From Sphingopyxis sp. PAMC25046 (GTDB lineage Bacteria; Pseudomonadota; Alphaproteobacteria; Sphingomonadales; Sphingomonadaceae), in the NCBI RefSeq assembly GCF_004795895.1, contig NZ_CP039250.1, forward strand, positions 930,001 through 994,000: a stretch of DNA of 64,000 bases, written 5' to 3'. The position numbers and the translations under genes were made by a program. The notes under the pieces were generated by a model. That model was not told where the DNA came from and searched no databases. It worked only from the letters and a program-made list of their open reading frames with translations. Below are positions 44,610 to 53,021 of the stretch, piece by piece. Every line of letters begins with the position of its first letter. The first letter of the stretch is position 1.

Positions 44610-46184
44610 TCAGCGCGGCCGCAGCAGCACGCGGCCGTGGCGATCGGCGGTGGGCTTTCCTTTGGCCAGCGCCGCCTTTCCGTTGACGAAGACATAAACC
44701 ACGCCGACCGAATAGGCGTGCGGCCGTTCATAGGTCGCACGGTCGTGTATCGTGGCGGGATCGAAGACGATCACGTCGGCAAAGGCGCCTTCGCGCAGCA
44801 GGCCGCGGTCGGGAATGCCGAGGACCTTCGCGGGCAGGCCGGTCGCGGCATGGATCGCCTGCGCCATCGGGATCACCGGCTTGTCGAGCACATAATTGCG
44901 CAGCTTGCGCGGGAAGGCGCCATAGGCGCGCGGATGTTCGGACGTCTTGCCGAAATGCGGCAGGCCGCCGTCGGTCGAGGTCATCGTCCACGGCTGGCGC
45001 ATGAAGGCCTCGACATCGGCGTCGCTCATGTTGAACGAGACGGTCGGCGCGCCGCCCGCGATCAGCATCTCGATCGCGGCGTCGAGCGGGTCCATGCCCT
45101 TGATCCGGCCGACCTCGTCCAGCCTCTTGCCCTCGAGCGACGGATCGGGCGCGAAGCTGCGGATCATCAGCGCGTGCGGCCCCGCGCGGCGTTCGAGGTT
45201 CGGCACCATCTCCGCCCGGATCTTCGCGCGCATCGCCGGATCCTGAAGCCGCTTGGCGAGCGCCGCCGCGCCGCCTTCCTGCGCCCAGCCCGGGACGAGC
45301 GAGGCCATCAGGCTCGATCCCGACGCCGAGTAAGGATATTGGTCGGCCCAGATTTCGAGCCCCTCGGCGCGCGCCTGATCGATGCGGGCGATGACGTCGG
45401 CCGACTTGCCCCAGACCTGCGGCCCCAGCACCTTGATGTGGGTGACGACACCCGGAATTTTCGCCGCGCGCGCGACGGTGATCACCTCGTCGACCGCGGC
45501 GACGACGCCGATGTCGTAATTGCCCTCGTCGCGGATGTGGCTGATGTAGAAGGCGCCGGGAAAGTGCGCCGCCGCCTTCGCGAGGCCGACGATTTCGGCG
45601 GTGTTCGAATATTTGCCCGGAATATAGAAGGGGCCATCGGACAGGCCATAGGCGCCCGCCGCCATCGCCGCGGTGACCAGCCCCTCCATCTTCGCCTGTT
45701 CGTCGGCGTTGGCGAGGCGCGCGACATCGCCCATCACTGCGCGCCGCACCGCATTGTGGCCGATCAGCGGGATGACGTTGACCCCGGGGATATTGGTCTT
45801 GAGGTCGGCGATCTGCGGGCCGAGCTCGGCTGGCCCGCCGCCGTCGGGGTTGATCGCCAGCGTCGTGATCCCCTGATGCAGCATCGGCAGCGCGGCGGCG
45901 AGTTCCTTCGTCTGGATATTCGGCGCCGCGTGCGAATGGGGGTCGATAAAGCCCGGCGCGACGATCCGGCCCGCGGCGTTGACTAGCGTCGTCGCGGTGG
46001 CGCCGTCCGGGATCGCCCCCACCGCCGCGATGCGGTCTCCAGTAATTGCGACATCGGCGGTGCGCGCGGGCGCGCCCGTGCCGTCATAGAGCGTGCCGCC
46101 GCGGATCAGCACGTCATAATGCTGGGCGAGCGCGGGCGCAGTGGTGGCGAGGAGGACCGCGAGCGAAAGCGTCAGGCGTTTCAT
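44610..46184 (-). CDS. Secreted N-acyl-D-amino-acid deacylase-family amidohydrolase (copy 1)
   Basis: The 524-residue amidohydrolase has a signal peptide (MKRLTLSLAVLLATTAPALAQ, shown here in two parts: basic start and AQ end) and metal-site motif PGFIDPHSHAA. Further conserved parts are IPLIGHNAVR, YISHIRDEGNYDIG, VTHIKVLG, QYPYSASG and a C-terminal FADVIVFDPATI. The layout matches D-aminoacylase/DAN hydrolases that release D-amino acids from N-acyl forms; an exported dipeptidase-like role is an alternative. A GGA site (AAAGGACGG) precedes it, and it follows the TonB receptor by 14 bp. Confidence 0.85.
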   Translation of the reverse strand: MKRLTLSLAVLLATTAPALAQHYDVLIRGGTLYDGTGAPARTADVAITGDRIAAVGAIPDGATATTLVNAAGRIVAPGFIDPHSHAAPNIQTKELAAALPMLHQGITTLAINPDGGGPAELGPQIADLKTNIPGVNVIPLIGHNAVRRAVMGDVARLANADEQAKMEGLVTAAMAAGAYGLSDGPFYIPGKYSNTAEIVGLAKAAAHFPGAFYISHIRDEGNYDIGVVAAVDEVITVARAAKIPGVVTHIKVLGPQVWGKSADVIARIDQARAEGLEIWADQYPYSASGSSLMASLVPGWAQEGGAAALAKRLQDPAMRAKIRAEMVPNLERRAGPHALMIRSFAPDPSLEGKRLDEVGRIKGMDPLDAAIEMLIAGGAPTVSFNMSDADVEAFMRQPWTMTSTDGGLPHFGKTSEHPRAYGAFPRKLRNYVLDKPVIPMAQAIHAATGLPAKVLGIPDRGLLREGAFADVIVFDPATIHDRATYERPHAYSVGVVYVFVNGKAALAKGKPTADRHGRVLLRPR

Positions 46185-46198
46185 CGACCGTCCTTTCG

Positions 46199-49021
46199 TC
46201 ACAGCTTGAAACGAATGCCGACGCGATAGGTGCGCCCGAGCAGGTCGTAGAGCGTCTGGTTCGTCGCCGGCGTCGCATAGGCGCTGCCCGCCGGCCCCGG
46301 TGCTACGGTCGCCGGATCCTTGTTCAGGAGGTTGTTCACCGCGAGATAAAGTTCGAGCTCCTTGCCCGCCATCGCGACGTCGAAAGTCAGCGAGGTGTCG
46401 AGATAGAAGGCGCCCGCGATATGATTGTCGTTGATCGTGCGGTTGGTGACCGTCGATGCGGGGCAGCCCGAGGTGCATTCGACGAAGCTGGTGTCATAGA
46501 CGCCGCTCGAAATGCCGCGCCCTGTCAGGTTGAAGTTGAAGTCGTCGGTCGCCCAATTGGCCTGGATGCGGTAAAGCCATTTGGGCGTCCCGCCGGGCGC
46601 ATTTTGTCCCACCGTGTCGGTCGGCGCATCAATGCCATTGTCGAAATAATTTTTGATGTAGCGCGTCGCCATCGCGCGCAGCGTCAGGTCGCCGCTGCCG
46701 ACCGGCATCCGGTAGGAGCCTTCGAAGTCGATCCCCTTCGCACGCTGAACCGCGAAGTTGAACGGGCTTTCAAAGACTTGGAGGTTATTGCCGAAAGCAT
46801 TGGGGCCGCGCACGACGGCCGTGCAAAAGGCCTGCACGCCTTCGGCGCAGCGGTCGACGATTGTTTGTGCCGCGACGGTACCGATCGCGCCGTTGATCTT
46901 GATATCATAATAGTCGGCCGATAGCGCGAGGCCGGGGATGAAACGCGGTTGCAGCACGACGCCGACGCCCCATTGGTCAGCCTTTTCGGGGTCGAGCAGC
47001 GGGTTGCCGCGCGTCGTTCCCGCGAACTGCACCGAGGCATTATTCTGCGTCGGATCGATCAGGACGTTGATGCGCGTCGATCCTGCGGTGAACAATTCGC
47101 CCAGATTGGGCGCGCGAATGTCGCGCGATCGCGTCGCGCGGAAGCGGATGTCGGGGATGGGCTCCCAGGTCAGCCCCGCCTTCCATGTCGTGACATAGCC
47201 CGAGGTCGAATAGTCGGTGCCGCGCACCGCGCCGTTGAGGTCGAGCCCCTCGAACACCGGAACCGCGAGTTCGAGATAGGCCTCGCTGACATTGTAGGAG
47301 CCGAAGCTGGGCAGGAAATTGCCGACGAACCAGCCCATCTGGAATTCTTCGGCCACTTCGCCCGACACTTTCTCGCGCCGGTGCTCGCCGCCGATCGCGA
47401 CCGACACCGGCCCCGCGGGCAGCTCGAAGGCGTCGAACGACAGGTTGGCGGCGAATACGTCCTGCTGGAATTTCTGGCGGCGGAACGGGTTGCCGATCAC
47501 ATAATCGAGCCCCTCCTGGCTCGCGGTGCCGATGCCGATGCGGTTGAACGGCACGCAGCCATTGTCGGGGCTGGTGAGCGACGAGCGGCAGACGATCGTG
47601 CCTGCGGGCACGCCGAGCGCATTGCCCGCGGGGGCGAACACCGCGTCCTGCGCGAGCGCGAGGCGCGCGTTGTTGCTGATGTCGCGCGCCATTTCGCGCG
47701 TGCGGCTGATCCCCTTCTGATAATAGACGTCCCAGCGCGCGCTCGACCCGAAAAGGTCGAATTCGCCGTTGGCGCCAACGACATAGCGCTGCAATTCGCG
47801 TCGCGTGTCATTCTTGCGGACCGGCAGATTGGCGTTGGTCGTACCGAGCCTGAACTTGTCGATGCCCCGAAGCGCCAGCTCGTCGCGCACCGACTGCGGC
47901 AGGAACGCATTGTCCGACTGGATCGTGACATTCCCCTGATTCAGCTGGATGCCGAGGTTGCCGAGATTCTTCGACTTGGCGTAGGAAGCCTGGACGAAGA
48001 GATTGAGCCCGTCGGACACTTCGAAGCTGAGGCGCCCGAACAGGCTCTTGCGGTTTTCGGCCGGGTCCAGCGACTGGAAGCTGTTCACCTGCGTCGATTC
48101 CCAGTCGCCGCCGACCATCCACGGGTCGCGCACGGTGCCATAGTCGAACTGGCCGACCGCGCCGCCGGGGCCGAAAACGGTGCCGCGCAGCGCGGTGTCG
48201 GTGATGATCCCGCCGGGCGTCGCAAGGCTGAGCCCCGCGCCTGACACGACGAGCCGTTCGGGTTCGCCGTTGCCCGCGGCATAGGCGGGGTTGGTGATCA
48301 TGTACGACCCTCGCTGGTTCCAGTCGCGCGGCACGCTGTGCAGCCCGTCCTTGATCGCGATCTCGCCGTTGAGCAGCAAGTGGCCGCGCCCGCCGGCAAA
48401 GGCGGTCCCCGCGGTCAGCGTCGCGCGATAATTGGGGGCGTCGCCATAGGTGGTGATGCCATATTCGGCCGATCCCTTGATCCCGGTATAATCCTTGTCG
48501 AGGATGAAGTTGACGACCCCTGACACGGCGTCGGACCCATAGGCGGCCGACGCGCCGCCCGTGACAATCTCGACGCTCTTGATCAGGCCTTGCGGAAAGG
48601 TGTTCACGTCGACCAGCCCGGTCATCGTCGATCCAACCGAACGCTGGCCGTCGAGCAGTACGAGCGTGCGCGCGGTGCCGAGCGCGCGCAGGTTGAGCGC
48701 GTTGACCCCGGCGGTGCCCGCGCTGATGTTGAGGTTCGAGCTCGCGGGCGTGACGCTGCCGACGAGCGAGGGGATGTCGTTGACATAGTCGGCGATATTC
48801 GCCGGCGCCGAACTTTCGATATCCTCCGAATTGAGCACGGTGAGCGGGGTGGGGGCGCGGAAGCCGTCGCGCTGGATGCGGCTGCCGGTCACGGTGATCT
48901 CGGCATCCGCATAAGTCTCGGCGGCGGGCACCGGCGGCGTGTCCTGCGCCAGCGCGGGCGCGTTCCAAAGCAGCGCGGTGGCGAGCGCCGCGGTCGATAC
49001 GATCGGCGTTGATCTGGTCAT
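46199..49021 (-). CDS. TonB-dependent receptor of the D-amino acid/peptide locus
   Basis: The 940-residue outer-membrane protein has a signal peptide ending PALAQ, TonB-box-like EITVTGSRI and a plug with LNLRALGTARTLVLLDGQRS and GGASAAYGSDAVSGVVNFIL. The long barrel ends in a Leu-terminated VGIRFKL. The plug form is the one common in peptide- and drug-importing sphingomonad receptors. The start has AGGGG eight bases upstream. It lies between two D-aminoacylase-like genes, so acyl amino acids or D-residue-containing peptides are likely ligands. Confidence 0.9.
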   Translation of the reverse strand: MTRSTPIVSTAALATALLWNAPALAQDTPPVPAAETYADAEITVTGSRIQRDGFRAPTPLTVLNSEDIESSAPANIADYVNDIPSLVGSVTPASSNLNISAGTAGVNALNLRALGTARTLVLLDGQRSVGSTMTGLVDVNTFPQGLIKSVEIVTGGASAAYGSDAVSGVVNFILDKDYTGIKGSAEYGITTYGDAPNYRATLTAGTAFAGGRGHLLLNGEIAIKDGLHSVPRDWNQRGSYMITNPAYAAGNGEPERLVVSGAGLSLATPGGIITDTALRGTVFGPGGAVGQFDYGTVRDPWMVGGDWESTQVNSFQSLDPAENRKSLFGRLSFEVSDGLNLFVQASYAKSKNLGNLGIQLNQGNVTIQSDNAFLPQSVRDELALRGIDKFRLGTTNANLPVRKNDTRRELQRYVVGANGEFDLFGSSARWDVYYQKGISRTREMARDISNNARLALAQDAVFAPAGNALGVPAGTIVCRSSLTSPDNGCVPFNRIGIGTASQEGLDYVIGNPFRRQKFQQDVFAANLSFDAFELPAGPVSVAIGGEHRREKVSGEVAEEFQMGWFVGNFLPSFGSYNVSEAYLELAVPVFEGLDLNGAVRGTDYSTSGYVTTWKAGLTWEPIPDIRFRATRSRDIRAPNLGELFTAGSTRINVLIDPTQNNASVQFAGTTRGNPLLDPEKADQWGVGVVLQPRFIPGLALSADYYDIKINGAIGTVAAQTIVDRCAEGVQAFCTAVVRGPNAFGNNLQVFESPFNFAVQRAKGIDFEGSYRMPVGSGDLTLRAMATRYIKNYFDNGIDAPTDTVGQNAPGGTPKWLYRIQANWATDDFNFNLTGRGISSGVYDTSFVECTSGCPASTVTNRTINDNHIAGAFYLDTSLTFDVAMAGKELELYLAVNNLLNKDPATVAPGPAGSAYATPATNQTLYDLLGRTYRVGIRFKL

Positions 49022-49103
49022 GTGTCTTACCCCTTGTTTTGTTTGTTTATTGTGCGTGAAGGACGCCTCCATTCCGCCGGCGAGGCCGGCGCGTTTCCCT
49101 GGA

Positions 49104-50735
49104 TTATTTGCATTGACCCGTTGGCGTGCGCGGCAACGGCTTGCCGCCCGCGGCGCCTGTCGGCTCGCCATTTTCGAGCGCGAGCACGCCGTTGACGAGG
49201 ACGAAGCGCATCCCGGTGGAGAAGAGCGCGGGATGCGCATAATCGGCGCGCGGAGCGAAGGTCGCGGGATCGAAGGCGATGACGTCGGCGAAGGCGCCCG
49301 CCTTGAGCTCGCCGCGTCCCTCCAGCCCGAACAGGCGCGCCGTAATCGTTGTGCTCTGCGCGATGAAGCGCTTGAGATCGAGCACGCGCTTGTCCTTCAC
49401 ATAGGTCGCATATTTGCGCGCGTAGGAGGCGTAATAGCGCGGATGGCCGCGCGAAGCGTCCGAACTGGTGACGACCCAGGGACGGGTCATGAAGGCGGCG
49501 ATGTCGGCCTCGCTCTGGTTGAAGGACGCGACCCCCGCCTCGCGCTGACGAAGCACGGCAATCGCGGCATCGACCGGATCGACGCCCTGTTCCTTGGCGA
49601 CATCAGCGAGCGTCTTGCCCTCTGCACCGGCAGGGCCCGAGGTGATGAGCAGCGACGCGGGTCCGCCGCGACGGCGAAGATTCTCGGCGATCTCGGGCCG
49701 CATCCGCGCCATCGTCGCGGCATCGTCGAACCGTTTCAGCATCGCGGCGCGCCCGCCGTCCTGCGCCCAGCGCGGAAGGAGCGCGGCCGACAGGCCGGTG
49801 CCCGAAGCCGACCAAGGATATTGGTCGGCGTGGACGATCTGGCCTGCCTTTTGCGCCTTCTCGATCTGCGCGATGATCGCGGGCGCCTGGCCATGGACAT
49901 CGACGCCGAGCGCCTTGATATGCGCGATATGCACCGGAATGCGCGCGTCCCGCCCGATCGACAGGGCTTCATCGACGGCGGCAGCGAGGCCGATCGTATA
50001 GCTCGATTCGTCGCGCAAATGGCTGTCGTAGACGCCGCCCTTCGCCGCTGCCGCCTTGGCCAGCGCGACGACCTCGTCGCGCTTGGCGAAACTTTGCGGG
50101 GCATAGAAGAGGCCGGTCGAAAGGCCGAGCGCGCCGTCGCACATCGCCTTGTCGACCAAGCCGGTCATCTGCGCGAGTTCGGCCGCCGTGGGCGCGCGGT
50201 CGGCGGCACCGATGACCTTCGCGCGCACGGCGCCAAGGCCGACATAGGCAGCGAAATTGATCCCGAAGTCGCGCGTCGACTGACCGAGGCCCGCTTCGCC
50301 TTCTCCCCCCGCACCGGCCTTTGCGGTGCCGAAGGTGCGGGCGATGTCGGGATCGCCGCCGCCGTCGACGCCGATGAAGGCGGTGGTGACGCCCTGCGTC
50401 AGAAACGGGAGCACGAGCCGCGCGGCAGGATCGGAGGAGGCAAGCGCCTCGCCCACATGCGTATGCGGATCGATGAAGCCCGGCGCAACGATCAGCCCGG
50501 TCGCGTCGATCGTTCGCGCCGCCGTTCCCGGCGCCTTGGGGCCGACATAGGTGATGCGGTCGCCGCGGATCGCGACATCGCCGCGAAAGGGTTCGGCCTC
50601 GCCGCTATAGATGGTGCCGCCGCGCAGGATCAGGTCGGCGGCATCGCCGGACTGCGCGGCGCCTTGCTGCGCGGCGAAGACGCCCGCCGCAAGAGTAGCG
50701 ACGATCCCGGTAGTTGTCCTGAGAGAGCGGATCAT
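49104..50735 (-). CDS. Secreted N-acyl-D-amino-acid deacylase-family amidohydrolase (copy 2)
   Basis: The 543-residue protein has a signal peptide (cleavage near GAAQ) and the same order of motifs as copy 1: PGFIDPHTHVG, YDSHLRDESSYTIG, VHIAHIKALG, QYPWSASG and a C-terminal GAFADVIAFDPATF. The two copies have clearly diverged, so distinct specificities are likely. The ATG at 50735 has AGGGG eight bases upstream, the same leader arrangement as the receptor gene; GTG 50744 is an alternative. It lies 37 bp after dgcA. Confidence 0.85.
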   Translation of the reverse strand: MIRSLRTTTGIVATLAAGVFAAQQGAAQSGDAADLILRGGTIYSGEAEPFRGDVAIRGDRITYVGPKAPGTAARTIDATGLIVAPGFIDPHTHVGEALASSDPAARLVLPFLTQGVTTAFIGVDGGGDPDIARTFGTAKAGAGGEGEAGLGQSTRDFGINFAAYVGLGAVRAKVIGAADRAPTAAELAQMTGLVDKAMCDGALGLSTGLFYAPQSFAKRDEVVALAKAAAAKGGVYDSHLRDESSYTIGLAAAVDEALSIGRDARIPVHIAHIKALGVDVHGQAPAIIAQIEKAQKAGQIVHADQYPWSASGTGLSAALLPRWAQDGGRAAMLKRFDDAATMARMRPEIAENLRRRGGPASLLITSGPAGAEGKTLADVAKEQGVDPVDAAIAVLRQREAGVASFNQSEADIAAFMTRPWVVTSSDASRGHPRYYASYARKYATYVKDKRVLDLKRFIAQSTTITARLFGLEGRGELKAGAFADVIAFDPATFAPRADYAHPALFSTGMRFVLVNGVLALENGEPTGAAGGKPLPRTPTGQCK

Positions 50736-50772
50736 GTGCGACACCCCTTTTTTTCTTACATGGCTAAGGACT

Positions 50773-51762
50773 TTATGCCGTTCCCCAAAAGCCTCGTGCG
50801 GGCGGCGTCAAGACACCTGTGCCGTGTCCGACGCCGCCCGGCCGATCGTTCGCCAGCCACAAAGGACCGTCGAGATCGACGAAGGCCGATCGCGCCGCGA
50901 TTATCAGCGCGGGCGCGATCGACAGGGACGAGGAAATCATGCTGCCGGTCATCACGCCGAGCCCGGCGGCGGCAGCGGCATCGGCGAGCGCGAGCGCGCC
51001 GGTCAGCCCGCCGGTCTTGTCGAGCTTGATGTTGATGACCTGATATTTTTCCGCGAGCGCGCCGACGTCGCCCGCGACATGGGCCGATTCATCGGCGGCG
51101 ATCGGGACGAGCGGGACGAAGCCCGCAAGCGCATCGTCCTCGCCCGCCGGGAGCGGCTGTTCGAGAAGGTCGATCCGCAATTCGGCGAGCAGGGGCTGGA
51201 GCCGCTCGACCTCGGCGAAGGTCCAGCTTTCATTGGGATCGACGATGACGCGCGGGGCGGGCGCGGCGTTGCGGACGGTGCGGATCTGCGTTTCGGGATC
51301 GCTGCTGTCGACTTTGATCTTGATCAGCGGCACGCGGGCGAGTGTGCGGGCGGCGGCGCCCATCGCGGCGGGGGTGTCGAGGCTGACGGTGATCGCGGTC
51401 GGGGTGGCGCCGAGCGGCGGGCGGCCGAGCCGGTCGGTGACGCTCTGCCCCGATGCCTTGCTTTCGAGGTCCCACAGCGCGCAGTCGACCGCGTTGCGCG
51501 CCGCGCCCGCGGGCATGACTTCGGCCAGCTCTTCGCGCGTCGCGCCCGCCTCGATTGCGCGGCGCGCTTCTTCGATCGTCGCCAGCGCGCCCGCGATCGA
51601 TTCGTCATAGCGCGGATAGGGCACGCCTTCGCCGCGTCCGGTGACGCCGTCGCAGCCGATTTCGACCGTCACCACATCCGCGACGGTCTTGACGCCGCGC
51701 GAGATGCGGAACGGCCGGGCTAGAGGGAAAGCGTCGCTTTGCGCGGCGAGGGTTCGAAGCAT
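50773..51762 (-). CDS. dgcA: N-acetyl-D-glutamate racemase/dipeptide epimerase (DgcA, enolase superfamily)
   Basis: The 329-residue enolase-superfamily protein starts with the capping domain (FPLARPFRISRGVK). It has the paired catalytic Lys in LIKIKVDS, metal ligands in VIVDPNESW and EQPLP and IAADES, and the second catalytic Lys in VINIKLDKTGG. These residues are shared with L-Ala-D/L-Glu epimerases. Pairing with a DUF1611 (DgcN) gene is the signature of the D-glutamate route in which N-acetyl-D-Glu is epimerised to N-acetyl-L-Glu. It overlaps dgcN by 43 bp, an unusually long overlap; an internal start is possible. Confidence 0.85.
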   Translation of the reverse strand: MLRTLAAQSDAFPLARPFRISRGVKTVADVVTVEIGCDGVTGRGEGVPYPRYDESIAGALATIEEARRAIEAGATREELAEVMPAGAARNAVDCALWDLESKASGQSVTDRLGRPPLGATPTAITVSLDTPAAMGAAARTLARVPLIKIKVDSSDPETQIRTVRNAAPAPRVIVDPNESWTFAEVERLQPLLAELRIDLLEQPLPAGEDDALAGFVPLVPIAADESAHVAGDVGALAEKYQVINIKLDKTGGLTGALALADAAAAAGLGVMTGSMISSSLSIAPALIIAARSAFVDLDGPLWLANDRPGGVGHGTGVLTPPARGFWGTA

Positions 51763-52757
51763 TTGGCGATCCAGTCGATGATGGGGTCGACGCCCATGGA
51801 AAAGGGGTCGGTGCAGGGCAGGCCGAGCGCGTCGGCGGTTTCGGCGCAAAGCCGTTCGGCCTCGGCGGGCGAGAGCTTGGAGGTGTTGAGCGCGACGCCC
51901 ACGGCGCGAACGTCGGGATTGGTAAGCCGCGCGACCTGCAGGTTCGCGTCGAGCGTCTCGCGAAGACCCGGCATCGGATAATGCGGCAGCCCGCGCATGT
52001 GCGGACGCACCGGGTCGTGGCACAGCACCAGCGCATCGGGTTGCGCGCCGTGGAGAAGGCCGGTCGAAACGCCGGCGAAAGAGGGGTGGAAGAGCGATCC
52101 CTGACCTTCGATCAGGTCCCAGCCGTCATCGTCGCGCGGCGGCGACAATTGTTCGATCGCGCCCGAGATGAAATCGGCGATCACCGCGTCGAGCGGCACG
52201 CCGCTGCCCGCGATCAGGATGCCGGTCTGGCCGGTCGCGCGGAAATCGGCCGCCATGCCGCGCGCGCGCATCGCGCGTTCGAGGCAGAGGGTCGCATACA
52301 TCTTGCCGACCGAACAATCGGTGCCGACCGCGAGCAGCCGTTTGCCCGCGCGCCGCTTGCCGTTACCGATCGGAATGTCGGGGCGCGGATCGCGGACGTC
52401 GTGGAGCGCGCGGCCGTGGCGTGCGGCAGCCTCGACGAGCGCGGGCTCGTCGCGCAACCGGTTGTGGAGGCCGGAAGCGACGTCGAGCCCGGCCTCGATC
52501 GCCGCGACGGCGTCGCGAACCAGATCGTCGCCGAGCTTGCCTCCGGCATTGGCGATGCCGAGCACGAGCGTTCGCGCGCCCGCAGCAACCGCCTCGGCAA
52601 AGTCCATGCGGGGCAGGCCGAGCGTCAGCTCGCAATCGTCGTGGCGAAATTCGCCGACGCAATCGTCGGGCCGGAAAACCGCAAGGCCGCGCGACGTCTT
52701 GATGCCGACTTCGTCGTTCACATGGCCAAGATAGAGGAGGTAGGGGCTGGCGATCAT
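51720..52757 (-). CDS. dgcN: D-glutamate N-acetyltransferase (DgcN, DUF1611)
   Basis: The 345-residue DUF1611 protein has a Rossmann-like N-terminal domain (TLVLGIANAGG) and a C-terminal P-loop-type domain with LAVGTDCSVGKMYATLCLE and ATGQTGILIAGSGVP. DgcN acetylates D-Glu, and DgcA then inverts it. First gene of the minus-strand run; a GAGAGG site precedes MIASPYLL. The frame's upstream extension to 52997 lacks family-like sequence. Functional naming rests on family plus pairing. Confidence 0.85.
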   Translation of the reverse strand: MIASPYLLYLGHVNDEVGIKTSRGLAVFRPDDCVGEFRHDDCELTLGLPRMDFAEAVAAGARTLVLGIANAGGKLGDDLVRDAVAAIEAGLDVASGLHNRLRDEPALVEAAARHGRALHDVRDPRPDIPIGNGKRRAGKRLLAVGTDCSVGKMYATLCLERAMRARGMAADFRATGQTGILIAGSGVPLDAVIADFISGAIEQLSPPRDDDGWDLIEGQGSLFHPSFAGVSTGLLHGAQPDALVLCHDPVRPHMRGLPHYPMPGLRETLDANLQVARLTNPDVRAVGVALNTSKLSPAEAERLCAETADALGLPCTDPFSMGVDPIIDWIAKCFEPSPRKATLSL

Positions 52758-52829
52758 GAAAGGCCTCTCAGGTGGGGACGGGGGCATCATGCTCGAAGCG
52801 TCCGGTGCGCGCGTCTTCAAAGGCAGGGG

Positions 52830-52856
52830 AGGGCCATAACCGGTGGCTATGGCCCT
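52830..52856. promoter_or_regulatory. Inverted repeat in the dgcN / sulfatase divergent region
   Basis: AGGGCCATA and TATGGCCCT form perfect 9-bp arms around 9 bases in the 264-bp gap between two divergent genes. No gene ends here, so an operator is more likely than a terminator. Confidence 0.45.
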
Positions 52857-52969
52857 GGGGCGACGCTCGCCGGCCTGCCCGGCGGACGGTGGAACGGGCC
52901 CGCGACCGCCATCTCGCGGGCCAAGCAGCCGGGATGGCTTCGTCATCGAACGGACTAACATACTTCTGC

Positions 52970-52987
52970 GACAATTATTGTCAGATA
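52970..52987 (+). promoter_or_regulatory. Palindrome and CAGATA element upstream of the first sulfatase
   Basis: GACAATTATTGTC (52970-52982) is a perfect 13-base palindrome overlapped by TCAGATA (52981-52987), which ends 34 bases before the start codon. The CAGATA word recurs in the other promoters of this locus. Confidence 0.45.
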
Positions 52988-53021
52988 AATAGGCCAATTC
53001 AATCGCGACAGGGGAATATGT

